Translations under genes and position numbers: made by a program
Assembly (NCBI GenBank): GCA_947173955.1
Contig: CAMWHE010000001.1
Span: 124,001 to 188,000 of the forward strand
Reading direction: 5' to 3'
Source of the DNA: an uncultured Bacteroidales bacterium
GTDB lineage: Bacteria > Bacteroidota > Bacteroidia > Bacteroidales > Muribaculaceae
DNA: 64,000 nt
In this document: positions 7,878 to 15,961 of the stretch, piece by piece
How positions within the stretch are numbered: position 1 is the stretch's first letter
How the letters are laid out: every line of letters starts with the position of its first letter
Notes under the pieces: model-generated
The model's database searches: none
What the model was told of the DNA's origin: nothing
Seen by the model: the letters and a program-made list of their open reading frames with translations, nothing else

Positions 7878-9779
7878 TTAAAAAGCACGCAGAAGCGTGT
7901 CGGTATCAATGATTTTAACTATGAGCTGACCGTCAGGGGTATACGTGGGCGTCGGGAGAGCAAACAGATCGCTCATAAGTTTTTCCATCTCTTCCGGGGT
8001 CAGGATCTGTCCGCGACGGATAGCCTGTGACCGCGCCAGCGATAGAGCGACACGACTTTTCAGATCATTCTCCGCCGAGTTTCCGGTCTCCTCAAGACCA
8101 TTGACAATCGACAGAAGCATCTCGACCGGATTGCCGTTACCCACTATAGCCGGAACACCGTTAATAGACCATGAGCCGCCTCCGAGCGAAGCTATATCAA
8201 AACCCATCTCGCAAAGCTGATCAACCACACTGTCAAGAAAAACTTCCTGAGCAGGAGTAAGTGTCAGCATTTCCGGAAAAATCAGATTTTGCGTAGGAAC
8301 TTCCCCACCTGAAATCGTTTTAAAGATTGATTCATAAAGCACTCTTACATGAGCACGGTGCTGGTCGATAATCATCAGACCCGATCGAGCCGGAGAGAAT
8401 ATGTATTTACCCTTAAACTGAAGCACTGACGGAGTATCGACAATTGACTCACTCCCATTCTCAAACAATTCCTGATCCTGAGGCTCCGGATCTCCACAAT
8501 CAGATGTCATATGCAGATCCTGTTTAGGACTGCCCTCGCTATTCCAGCGACTGTAAAGCTTATCCCAGTCACTGAACGAAGCGCTCTGAGACTCCTGTCG
8601 GCGATTGAGTGATGACGGACGCGCCGAGCCGGGGGAAGGGTGTCGTTCCTGCGAAATCGCAGTCTCAGGCATAAATGGATTATAGCCGGGATCGGTCATT
8701 CCCAAATCAAGAGAAGGAACCGCATTAGGAGCAAATACAGGAATCTCCGGAATATCGTCTACTGAAAAATCCATAGCCGGAGCTACATTGAATTTACCGA
8801 GCGATTCGCGGACAGCCGCCTCAAGAATCTGCCAGATAGACTGCTCATTCTCAAATTTTATCTCATTCTTTGTCGGATGTATGTTGACGTCGATAGTCGA
8901 CGGATCTACATCAAAATTTATGAAATAATTAGGCTGAACTTCCTGGCTGATAAGGTTCTCATAGCAATTGATGACAGCCTTTCGGAAATATGGATGCAAC
9001 ATATTTCGGCCGTTGACAAAGAAATATTGCAGACTGTTGCGCTTGCGTGCTCCGTCGGGTCGGCCAATGAATCCACTGATACGGACCAATGTCGTAGCTG
9101 TCTCCACGGGCAAAAGCTGTTGCTCTACACTCTTGCCGAAGAGCTGGCCGATACGCTGCTTGAGCGACCCCGGCATAAGCTGATGGAGAACAGTGTCATT
9201 ATGGATTATCGTGAGCTCGATACCGGGATTGACAAGCGCAAGACGCTCGAATTCATGCATGATATTGCTTAATTCGACAGCATCCTTTTTCAAAAACTTA
9301 CGACGGGCAGGGACATTGAAAAACAGGTTTTTCACCATCATATTAGAGCCTGCAGCGCATCCGTCAGGCTCCTGCGACTCAACCTTTGATCCGCTGATAA
9401 GCAGACGGGTTCCTACAACATCGTCGGCACGGCGTGTACGGAGTTCTACCTGAGACACGGCGGCAATCGATGCCAGCGCCTCCCCTCTGAATCCCATCGT
9501 ATGCAGATCAAAGAGGTCGGCAGCCGCCTTGATTTTGGATGTGGAATGGCGCTCAAAAGCGAGACGGCTGTCAGTCTCGCTCATGCCGCTGCCATTATCA
9601 ACTACCTGGATGAGTGTCCGCCCGGCGTCGCGAAGTATTACCTTGATAGAGGTTGCGCCGGCATCAACAGCATTCTCAACCAGCTCTTTCACAACGGAAG
9701 CAGGCCGCTGTATGACCTCTCCGGCCGCTATCTGATTGGCGACCGAATCAGGCAATAATCGTATGACATCATTTTTCAT
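7878..9779 (-). CDS. mutL: DNA mismatch repair protein MutL
   Basis: MutL couples mismatch recognition by MutS to strand removal. The N-terminal GHKL ATPase is intact: AAGEVIQRPASVVKELVENA, VVDNGSGM, HSTSKI and the GFRGEAL loop. Residues about 340-430 form a low-complexity linker, and the C-terminal dimerisation domain follows. The start is set at MKNDVIRLL (633 aa). The endonuclease motifs of nicking MutL proteins look degenerate: DQHRAHV replaces DQHAxxE, ARSQA replaces ACR, and YTPDGQ sits where CPHGRP is expected. See findings. A -7 element TATGTTTG lies upstream. Confidence 0.95.
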   Translation of the reverse strand: MKNDVIRLLPDSVANQIAAGEVIQRPASVVKELVENAVDAGATSIKVILRDAGRTLIQVVDNGSGMSETDSRLAFERHSTSKIKAAADLFDLHTMGFRGEALASIAAVSQVELRTRRADDVVGTRLLISGSKVESQEPDGCAAGSNMMVKNLFFNVPARRKFLKKDAVELSNIMHEFERLALVNPGIELTIIHNDTVLHQLMPGSLKQRIGQLFGKSVEQQLLPVETATTLVRISGFIGRPDGARKRNSLQYFFVNGRNMLHPYFRKAVINCYENLISQEVQPNYFINFDVDPSTIDVNIHPTKNEIKFENEQSIWQILEAAVRESLGKFNVAPAMDFSVDDIPEIPVFAPNAVPSLDLGMTDPGYNPFMPETAISQERHPSPGSARPSSLNRRQESQSASFSDWDKLYSRWNSEGSPKQDLHMTSDCGDPEPQDQELFENGSESIVDTPSVLQFKGKYIFSPARSGLMIIDQHRAHVRVLYESIFKTISGGEVPTQNLIFPEMLTLTPAQEVFLDSVVDQLCEMGFDIASLGGGSWSINGVPAIVGNGNPVEMLLSIVNGLEETGNSAENDLKSRVALSLARSQAIRRGQILTPEEMEKLMSDLFALPTPTYTPDGQLIVKIIDTDTLLRAF

Positions 9780-9811
9780 AAGGTAAAAGTAAATATTATC
9801 GCCGATACAGA

Positions 9812-9861
9812 CAAACATATGTAGAAAACTGCGGCCGATTGTAAAAAACTATCTAAATTTG
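9812..9861. promoter_or_regulatory. Divergent -7 elements for mutL and the ATP-grasp-like gene
   Basis: Minus-strand TATGTTTG (9812-9819) faces mutL and plus-strand TAAATTTG (9854-9861) faces the gene at 9882. Neither has a clear TTTG at -33, so these are weaker calls than the full matches elsewhere. Confidence 0.45.
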
Positions 9862-9881
9862 CACTTACAAAAGCCAGGACT

Positions 9882-10988
9882 ATGAGCAAACTTCATCTTT
9901 TCAATCCAGAAAACGATCTCGCCCTAGCCACAGATATGCCCCACTTCACGCCTCCACGGGCTGCGATTCAGCTTGCCGACTCTCTTGCATGCCTGCCTGC
10001 ATGGTGGGCAGACCCGGGAGATTTGATCGTATGCGATAACGAGGATGCAGAATGGCTCACATCTGTCAATCCAGAGATTAAACAATTCGATGGAAGTTTC
10101 CAGCCTGATAGCTTAGCCCCTTGGGGATGGTCGAGATATACACGCCAACTCTTCTCTCTAAAAGGCGTTGATACGACATTACTCCCCTCAGATGCCAAGC
10201 TCAACGAAATAAGAGCTCTAAGCCATCGCCGTCTGACAGCTGAAATATACGCGACTCTGAAAAATGAAAAACTCCCCTACCCGCTCCCGCCTGCTCCTCG
10301 GGAAGTAAGCGACATCGACGTCATTGTACGCAGTCTTGAGCGTGGCGACACCCTCTATATAAAATCACCTTGGTCGGGAAGCGGACGCGGGATAATCAAC
10401 ACTTCTACCACAACGGCAGCACAAGCTGTACGCCTTGCGCAAGGTATAATCCGTCGGCAGGGAAGCGTTATGGTCGAATATGCGCTCGACAAAGTGGCAG
10501 ATTTCGCAATGCTTTTTGACATTACATCCCATAAGGCTGTATTCAAAGGCTTATCTTTGTTTTATAATGAATCCTATTCAACTTATTCAGGTAATATACT
10601 TGGGTCACCCGAATATCTGAAAGCAAAGCTATGCAAATATATTACCTCCAAATATCTGAATGCGACTCTTGATGCGGTAAGCGAAGCTCTCGGCAGAACT
10701 CTGCCAGGCCGATATGAAGGTCCTGTAGGAGTTGATATGATGATTTACCGGTTACCCGACGGCTCATTCAGCATCGCACCATGTGTCGAAGTCAACCTGA
10801 GGATGACGATGGGGCGTGTAGCTCACGAGCTATATTCGCGGCATCTCCCGGAGGGATTTACAGGGCTGATGCAACTACAACATGGCGATATCCATACCGA
10901 CACCGAGGTATTTCTCAGACTTACCCCATCAGGCAAGCCGTTCGGCATGATAATCAAAGCTCTTTCAGATGCTGATATAGTTTATTGA
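9882..10988 (+). CDS. Uncharacterised ATP-grasp-like protein
   Basis: This 368-aa cytoplasmic protein has no clear named family. The N-terminus, KLHLFNPENDLALA, resembles hypothetical proteins I associate with Bacteroidales. Residues about 150-330 look like an ATP-grasp fold: a Lys strand and flexible loop in LYIKSPWSGSGRGI, then MVEYALDKVADFAMLF, and a metal-binding end GVDMMIYRLP...PCVEVNLRMTMG, where Glu and Asn would hold Mg2+. ATP-grasp enzymes ligate a carboxylate to an amine or thiol through an acyl phosphate; the substrate here is unknown. Its last 35 bp overlap the convergent maf gene. Confidence 0.6.
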   Translation: MSKLHLFNPENDLALATDMPHFTPPRAAIQLADSLACLPAWWADPGDLIVCDNEDAEWLTSVNPEIKQFDGSFQPDSLAPWGWSRYTRQLFSLKGVDTTLLPSDAKLNEIRALSHRRLTAEIYATLKNEKLPYPLPPAPREVSDIDVIVRSLERGDTLYIKSPWSGSGRGIINTSTTTAAQAVRLAQGIIRRQGSVMVEYALDKVADFAMLFDITSHKAVFKGLSLFYNESYSTYSGNILGSPEYLKAKLCKYITSKYLNATLDAVSEALGRTLPGRYEGPVGVDMMIYRLPDGSFSIAPCVEVNLRMTMGRVAHELYSRHLPEGFTGLMQLQHGDIHTDTEVFLRLTPSGKPFGMIIKALSDADIVY

Positions 10989-11529
10989 GCGGAAGGCCCA
11001 TCACATTGTAGTAGCAACCCTCAATCCTTTCTATAGCGATATACCCGATCCACTCCTGAATGCCATAAGCGCCAGCCTTATCAAGAGGACGATAGCGGTC
11101 AACATAATAGTCAATCTCAGAAGGAGTCAGTTCCGCGAACTTCACAAAAGTTACGTCGGAAAAAGCTACGCTCTTATCGCGGGTAGTCAATGTCACACCT
11201 GTCACCACCTTGTGTGTCGCGCCACTCATCATATGGAGCATCCGGCGTGCTTCTTCTTCAGAATGAGGCTTTCCCAGAACATGACCGTCAAGAATTACTA
11301 TTGTATCGGCCGTCACAAGCACCTCATCATCGGCAAGCTTGGAACAGTCATAGGCATCACGCTTCTTCGCGGCGATATACTGCGGTACACTTTCTGCCGG
11401 AAGATCAGTGGGATAGCTCTCGTCGACATCATGTAGTTCCACGATTTTTGTATCGGCATCAAGCGACGCCAACAGCTCGCGACGGCGTGGCGAAGCGCTT
11501 GCAAGGAGAAGTTTCTTATCATTCAGCAT
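10954..11529 (-). CDS. maf: Maf-family nucleoside triphosphate pyrophosphatase
   Basis: Maf proteins hydrolyse dTTP, UTP or modified pyrimidine NTPs to the monophosphate and pyrophosphate, cleaning the nucleotide pool. The 191-aa protein has the diagnostic start LLLASASPRRRELL, the K residue in IAAKKRDAY, the metal site VTADTIVILDGHVLGKP and the GAYGIQEW segment near the C-terminus that marks the dTTP/UTP-type subgroup. It is the last gene of a run with kdsC, a DUF2520 gene and a nitroreductase gene, 19 bp after kdsC. The 3' end overlaps the opposite ATP-grasp-like gene. Confidence 0.93.
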   Translation of the reverse strand: MLNDKKLLLASASPRRRELLASLDADTKIVELHDVDESYPTDLPAESVPQYIAAKKRDAYDCSKLADDEVLVTADTIVILDGHVLGKPHSEEEARRMLHMMSGATHKVVTGVTLTTRDKSVAFSDVTFVKFAELTPSEIDYYVDRYRPLDKAGAYGIQEWIGYIAIERIEGCYYNVMGLPLNKLYQHLKEL

Positions 11530-11548
11530 AGCTACTCCTGTTTACCCG

Positions 11549-12073
11549 TTACCATCCGAAAGCCTTTGCCTTGCTCATCCACTGGCCGCGATCGCGGAGG
11601 ATCTCCTCAATTAGTTCGCGTGCAACACCATATCCTCCGTCTGCCGAGGTAATATAACGGGCAATATTCTTAATATCAATCGCAGCATCAGCCGGTGCTA
11701 CAGGCAGTCCCACAAATGACATACACTCATAATCGGGTATGTCATCGCCGACATAGGCTACCTCATCAGCCTCCAGATCGTTGGCTTTCATCCACTTCTG
11801 CAATGTAGGGAGCTTCATACCGGCTTTGGTGTAGACATCTGTAATCCCAAGTGAATTATATCTGACCCGCACTGCTTCGCTGTCTGCGCCGGTTATTATG
11901 CATAATTTCAGTCCATGTTTTACAGCAAGCTGCAGTGCGTAGCCATCCTTTATGTTGGCCATTCGCGTAGGAACTCCGTCGGCACTCAGAGGAATAGTCG
12001 AAGGCGACAGGACGCCGTCAACATCAAATACGATGCCTTTTATCTTGTCTAACTGATAATCAATTTTGCTCAT
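11549..12073 (-). CDS. kdsC: 3-deoxy-D-manno-octulosonate 8-phosphate phosphatase (KdsC family)
   Basis: KdsC removes phosphate from Kdo-8-P, giving Kdo for the lipopolysaccharide inner core. This 174-aa cap-less HAD protein, which works as a tetramer in its family, has motif I FDVDGVLSPS near residue 16, the substrate loop MANIKDGYALQLAVKHG, motif II IITGADS and motif IV VAYVGDDIPDYECM. Its start overlaps the end of the DUF2520 gene by 14 bp, so the two are probably coupled. Other one-substrate HAD III phosphatases share the pattern, but the length and the KDGYAL loop favour KdsC. Confidence 0.9.
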   Translation of the reverse strand: MSKIDYQLDKIKGIVFDVDGVLSPSTIPLSADGVPTRMANIKDGYALQLAVKHGLKLCIITGADSEAVRVRYNSLGITDVYTKAGMKLPTLQKWMKANDLEADEVAYVGDDIPDYECMSFVGLPVAPADAAIDIKNIARYITSADGGYGVARELIEEILRDRGQWMSKAKAFGW

Positions 12074-12845
12074 CGGTATATCGCTTAATAATTTTTTCTG
12101 ACAGAAGAGCGTACAACTCCCGCTTTTCTCCTGAAAGCATCTTCAGATGCTCATTGATTATATGACGGTCGCCCCGCCGTGCCGGTCCGGTCTGAGCCTC
12201 CGCCGGCGACATCCGTTCAAGTTTACGCAAAGTCTCCTTAAGCAGCGGCCGTAGAAATTCAATTCCGAGCCCGGACTCCTTGAGCAACTCATCAGCTTCA
12301 GTCCACATCAGATTGACAAAATTGCAGGCAAACACGGCCGCTACATGGAGCTGCTTGCGCAAATTACTGTCCGCCGGAGCCACATTATCCGAAATGGCAG
12401 AAGCAAGTTTTTTCAGAAATTCAGTAGTCTGAGAGTCGCACCCTTCAACGAAAACAGGCACTTCACGCACATCAATCTGCAGATCGCGCGAAAAAGTCTG
12501 CAATGGATAGAAGACACCGTAATGCGACTTATGCCCGGAGAATATTGTCATCGGCACACTCCCCGACGTATGAGCCCATATCCCCCCCAAGGATTGCGGG
12601 GTAGAAGTCACTACTTGCTCTATCACATCATCCTTGACTGCAATCAGATACAGATCGGCATCAGGCGTAATGTTACTTAAAGAGTCGGTAAAGTACGCAC
12701 ATCCGCACTTCTCTGCGAGCGTTGCGGCATTGTTTATATTGTGACTATAGATCTGTACGATTCTGACCATATGGGACAGCGCAATGCCAAGGTGAGTAGC
12801 CACATTGCCCGAACCTATCAGGCATACTTTCAGCGCTGGCTCCAT
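12060..12845 (-). CDS. Rossmann-fold and DUF2520 protein
   Basis: This is a protein of about 261 aa with an N-terminal dinucleotide-binding site, VCLIGSGNVATHLGIAL, and a C-terminal helical DUF2520 domain, similar in layout to 6-phosphogluconate dehydrogenase-like and F420-type oxidoreductases. HTSGSVPMTIFSGHKSHYGVFYPLQTFS is the conserved centre. The reaction is not established for the family. The start is taken at MEPALKV (12845); the track start at 12869 would deepen the overlap with the upstream nitroreductase gene from 16 to 40 bp. It sits in the operon nitroreductase-DUF2520-kdsC-maf. Confidence 0.85.
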   Translation of the reverse strand: MEPALKVCLIGSGNVATHLGIALSHMVRIVQIYSHNINNAATLAEKCGCAYFTDSLSNITPDADLYLIAVKDDVIEQVVTSTPQSLGGIWAHTSGSVPMTIFSGHKSHYGVFYPLQTFSRDLQIDVREVPVFVEGCDSQTTEFLKKLASAISDNVAPADSNLRKQLHVAAVFACNFVNLMWTEADELLKESGLGIEFLRPLLKETLRKLERMSPAEAQTGPARRGDRHIINEHLKMLSGEKRELYALLSEKIIKRYTDEQN

Positions 12846-13366
12846 TGGCCTACATGTACGTTTTCCCACTTAAGCTTGTCGACAGCAGCCGGTTTACGCT
12901 CCTCGGCAGGATGACCGAATGCCAGGATACACACTACGGGGAGCGTATCAGGCATACCGAGAGCCTCCTGAACATACTCCTCTGCCGGCATACCGTCAAA
13001 TCCATAGCGATCGCGCACCTGAATCCATACAGACCCGAGTCCGAGATCAGCCGCCTGTAGCTGCATATACGAAGCTGCTACCGACGCATCTTCAATCCAC
13101 GGCTCGGTAGCTGTTGGATCTACAGCTACGACTACAGCCATGCTGCACCGGGCTATCGGCTCGGCAGCACGCTCTTTGCAATGGCTCAGACGCTCAAGCA
13201 TGTCGCGATCATCGACAACGACAAACTGCCATGCACGCGAACTCTTCGACGTCGGAGCGAGCAGACCGGCTTCAAGTATCAGCCTGACGCTTTCGGCATC
13301 TATCTGTTCATCAGTAAAATGGCGTATGCTTCTACGCTTTACCAGAAGGTCGTGTAGATTTTCCAT
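12830..13366 (-). CDS. Nitroreductase-family flavoprotein
   Basis: This 178-aa FMN-dependent oxidoreductase belongs to the nitroreductase superfamily. The N-terminal signature KRRSIRHFTDEQID and the phosphate-binding ILEAGLLAPTSKSSRAWQFVVV are clear, as is the LGSVWIQVRDR segment near residue 115. Such enzymes pass electrons from NAD(P)H to quinones, nitro groups or similar acceptors; the real substrate is not known. It heads the run DUF2520-kdsC-maf. A minus-strand -7 element TAATTTTG (13391-13398) lies in the end of the preceding gene. Confidence 0.88.
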   Translation of the reverse strand: MENLHDLLVKRRSIRHFTDEQIDAESVRLILEAGLLAPTSKSSRAWQFVVVDDRDMLERLSHCKERAAEPIARCSMAVVVAVDPTATEPWIEDASVAASYMQLQAADLGLGSVWIQVRDRYGFDGMPAEEYVQEALGMPDTLPVVCILAFGHPAEERKPAAVDKLKWENVHVGQWSQR

Positions 13367-13395
13367 AAGGCTATGATATTTTCAAAAGCTCAAAA

Positions 13396-14385
13396 TTATT
13401 TCCTGTTATATACCCACGCATCCGGGAAACGCCCCATAAGATCCTGATCAACGGCTGAAGAGTAGCTGTTCCCGGCCTTCACCCATACACGGTAGCGCCC
13501 ATCGGCTATGAGTATTGATGCCTCGCGGAGGCTATTATCGGATATGAACTGTTCCGCAAGCTCATTCGTAGGAAGCGATGCGACGATCAGATAGTACTTA
13601 TAGTCTGAAATATCTTCTGTAACAACCGACTCCGAGTGATTAGTTTTCAACGGATCAGCCAGGTCTGCCTCGACTACTGATTCCTCCGACGTAACGCTTT
13701 CTTCTGACTCAACAATCTCATCAACAACCGTGATGTCTTCCACATCAGTAAAATCTGCTATTATATCATTTGTCGGGATTTCATCGTCGGCAGCCATCGA
13801 TACTCTCAGATCCGGGAGAAATGAAGCTTTCATCACTCCCTCACCTACTCTGGCAGGATTGTAAAGTGTAAAACCGGCAATAAATATAATGGCAACGGCG
13901 GCTGCTATACGTGAAGCTGTCGAAGAGAAGCGCGAAATCATCGGCACTACATTTTCAGCCTGCTCATCGTCGGAAGTTATTTCTTCTGACTGAGGTTTAA
14001 GGTAAATATCCTTTAGACGGTAGTCCGCTGATTCAGCTTCAAAAGTAATCGCGCCTTCAGTCATGACAAATCTGCCGAGCGTTCCTAACAAAAACTGGCC
14101 GTCGAAATCGAGCTGAGCTCTCAGCGCTGACACCTCGTCAGTCACGATGCGCACTGCCTCAGTGTATCTCACACCGTCGCGACGAGATATCGAGCTTGCA
14201 ATCAGCCCGTCATCAAATGTTATGTCCCCATTGAATGACAATTCGCGGCATGGGGCTGTGACCACATCCTTAGTTTCATCATAATATGCAGGCACATACC
14301 GCGTTACCAGGGCTCCAAAGCCCGGAATAATAACGCAGTCATGGTGCATTATAAGGTATTCGATATGTCGGACAAGCTCACTCAT
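13396..14385 (-). CDS. HU-domain and SPOR-domain membrane protein
   Basis: This 329-aa protein joins three parts. The N-terminus (about 1-140) looks like the paired HU/CCDC81-type domains of Bacteroidetes, with HHDCVIIPGFGALVTRYVPA and GQFLLGTLGRFVMTEG. A single membrane segment lies near residues 160-180 (AAAVAIIFIAGFTLYN). An acidic linker leads to a C-terminal SPOR domain (YYLIVASLPTNELAEQFISD ... RYRVWVKAGN), which binds denuded peptidoglycan in other SPOR proteins. The layout implies an inner-membrane protein with a DNA- or protein-binding head inside and a wall-binding tail outside. The start codon lies 8 nt after its -7 element. Confidence 0.82.
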   Translation of the reverse strand: MSELVRHIEYLIMHHDCVIIPGFGALVTRYVPAYYDETKDVVTAPCRELSFNGDITFDDGLIASSISRRDGVRYTEAVRIVTDEVSALRAQLDFDGQFLLGTLGRFVMTEGAITFEAESADYRLKDIYLKPQSEEITSDDEQAENVVPMISRFSSTASRIAAAVAIIFIAGFTLYNPARVGEGVMKASFLPDLRVSMAADDEIPTNDIIADFTDVEDITVVDEIVESEESVTSEESVVEADLADPLKTNHSESVVTEDISDYKYYLIVASLPTNELAEQFISDNSLREASILIADGRYRVWVKAGNSYSSAVDQDLMGRFPDAWVYNRK

Positions 14386-14393
14386 ACAGACTG

Positions 14394-14425
14394 CAAAGAT
14401 AAAAATTTTTCACTTTCTATTCAAA
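14394..14425 (-). promoter_or_regulatory. Promoter of the HU-SPOR gene
   Basis: On the minus strand, TTTG (14425-14422) and TATCTTTG (14401-14394) are 20 nt apart. Only 8 nt separate the -7 element from the start codon, so the transcript should be nearly leaderless. Confidence 0.65.
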
Positions 14426-14453
14426 TAATAGCCGTACAAAACGGAGCTTATGT

Positions 14454-14461
14454 TATCTTTG
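14454..14461 (+). promoter_or_regulatory. -7 element of the TPR gene
   Basis: TATCTTTG lies 29 nt upstream of the ATG at 14491. No TTTG at the expected -33 position was seen. Confidence 0.45.
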
Positions 14462-14490
14462 CAATCCATACTTATCTATTTCATAGACTC

Positions 14491-15312
14491 ATGCACAAAG
14501 TATATTTTTTTATAACATTTCTCTGCGTCTGTCTCGGCGCATCGGCCGAAAGCCAGTACATCCGTCTTGTAGACCGCGCGGATAAAGCCATAGCCGACGG
14601 CGACTACAAACAAGCCATAGCCCTGCTGGGGGAAGCTCTCCGCACCGAGCCCGACAATTCGGGCAACGTAATGCTGCTGTCCAATATCGGTATGCTACAT
14701 TATTATACCGGTAATGATTCGCTTGCCATACATACCCTCTCTCTCGCCCACGACATCGCGCCGCAGTCAGTCACCATTCTGTCCAACCGCGCCAAAGTGC
14801 TCAAGGAGACCGGTCACTACGCCGCGGCAATACGCGACTATGACACAATAATCGCGATTGACTCGACACTTTATGCTCCTCATCTCCATAAAGGCGTAAT
14901 CTACCTCTCCGCAGGCGATACTGAAGCTGCTTCAACCGAATTACGCCGAGTCGAGACTATGACTGATGCGACCAAATCCCTGGAATGCAGCGCTGCACTG
15001 GCGTGGCTCGCCTCAATGACCGACAACCGGGACGACGCACTTAAATACTATTCCGCCCTGATCAATCTTGAGCCATCCGCTGAGTTTTATGCGGCCCGAG
15101 CCATGTGCTATGTCAATCAGGAAAACTATCCGGACGCATCTACCGATATCGCCGAAGCCATCCGCCTTGACCCCGACTGTGCGGAGATATATGTAGCCCG
15201 CGCCTGTCTCAACAAGAAAATGTACCGTAACGACGACTCGCTCTCAGATGCGCAGAAAGCTATCGAGCTCGGCGCCGACTCCCGCCGCGTCCGCTCCCTC
15301 CTCAACCTTTGA
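14491..15312 (+). CDS. Periplasmic tetratricopeptide-repeat protein
   Basis: This is a 273-aa exported TPR protein. The start is MHKVYFFITFLCVCLGASAES, a standard signal peptide cleaved after ASA; the track start 50 residues earlier reads through the promoter. At least six TPR units follow, such as DKAIADGDYKQAIALLGEAL, IGMLHYYTGNDSLAIHTLSL and RAMCYVNQENYPDASTDIAEAI, filling nearly the whole protein. It is likely a periplasmic binding scaffold. It stands alone, divergent from the HU-SPOR gene and convergent with a lipoprotein gene. Confidence 0.8.
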   Translation: MHKVYFFITFLCVCLGASAESQYIRLVDRADKAIADGDYKQAIALLGEALRTEPDNSGNVMLLSNIGMLHYYTGNDSLAIHTLSLAHDIAPQSVTILSNRAKVLKETGHYAAAIRDYDTIIAIDSTLYAPHLHKGVIYLSAGDTEAASTELRRVETMTDATKSLECSAALAWLASMTDNRDDALKYYSALINLEPSAEFYAARAMCYVNQENYPDASTDIAEAIRLDPDCAEIYVARACLNKKMYRNDDSLSDAQKAIELGADSRRVRSLLNL

Positions 15313-15313
15313 G

Positions 15314-15362
15314 TCAAAACGTATCATACAAAAGGCGGCTACGTTTTGATCCGTAGTCGCCT
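15314..15362 (-). terminator. Terminator with an overlapping alternative hairpin
   Basis: AGGCGGCTACG (15333-15343) pairs with CGTAGTCGCCT (15352-15362). Read on the minus strand it is followed by TTTTG, fitting the end of the lipoprotein gene. A second perfect repeat, TCAAAACGTA (15314-15323) with TACGTTTTGA (15340-15349), shares bases with the first, so only one hairpin can form at a time. Confidence 0.65.
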
Positions 15363-15383
15363 CTATAATTCTATATATGGTTC

Positions 15384-15929
15384 TTAGAGCCTTTTAAGCT
15401 CAATATCCTGACCATTAAATGTTGCTGTCAGTTTATTTCCTTTGATCCTAACATTCTGGAGCTGCTGTTCCATATTTACCATTGATGATTTTACCTGCTC
15501 CATTGCCAATTCAACCAATTCATCTGTCACGCCCTCCATCTCAAATTTTGAGAAACTAAAATTTGAAGCAGAGAAAGTGAAACTTATTACTCCATCCTCA
15601 TACCTGTAGTCGCTCGTACCATTGCCGACAATCTCCATCGCAGGATATTTACTTGACATCTGAATAGTCTGTTCGACTTTACCATCACTCATAAAATCAT
15701 ATATAGTGACAGCTTCAACACCAGACTCATTGACAATTTGTTCCCACTTGCCGATAAGATCGGTATCGGCTTTTGAAGTTTTACCCGAGCATGCTGTCAA
15801 TGACTCATTGACATTTTGTTCCCACTTGCCGATAAGATCGGTATCGGCTTTTGAAGTTTTACCCGAGCATGCTGTCAATGCAACCAGCACAATACACAGA
15901 CAGGCTGTAAAATACAATAACCTTTTCAT
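15384..15929 (-). CDS. Lipoprotein with internal tandem duplication, function unknown
   Basis: This is a 181-aa lipoprotein starting at MKRLLYFTACL, with lipobox ALTACSGK. It is unusual because the segment LTACSGKTSKADTDLIGKWE, which spans the lipobox and the first mature residues, occurs twice in a row, 26 residues apart, with one Asn/Ile difference. The rest (IYDFMSDGKVEQTIQMSS, then an FSASNFSFSKFEMEG region) resembles small lipocalin-like proteins whose core begins with a GKW motif. Without the extra copy it would be about 155 aa. It follows guaA by 32 bp and is likely cotranscribed with it. Confidence 0.75.
   Translation of the reverse strand: MKRLLYFTACLCIVLVALTACSGKTSKADTDLIGKWEQNVNESLTACSGKTSKADTDLIGKWEQIVNESGVEAVTIYDFMSDGKVEQTIQMSSKYPAMEIVGNGTSDYRYEDGVISFTFSASNFSFSKFEMEGVTDELVELAMEQVKSSMVNMEQQLQNVRIKGNKLTATFNGQDIELKRL
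15724..15880. repeat. 78-bp in-frame tandem duplication
   Basis: Copy one (15724-15801) and copy two (15802-15879) match at 77 of 78 positions by eye; the difference is at 15736 versus 15814. The period is 26 codons, so the frame is kept. Near identity points to a recent event. Confidence 0.92.
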
Positions 15930-15961
15930 AACGTATTTACATTTAGATTCTACACTATCAT

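Noticed and set aside
10781-10975. 64-aa plus-strand ORF inside the ATP-grasp-like gene
   Set aside because: It is an alternative frame of a clearly coding region, with no start context or domain; typical shadow ORF. Dozens of similar track entries were left out for the same reason.
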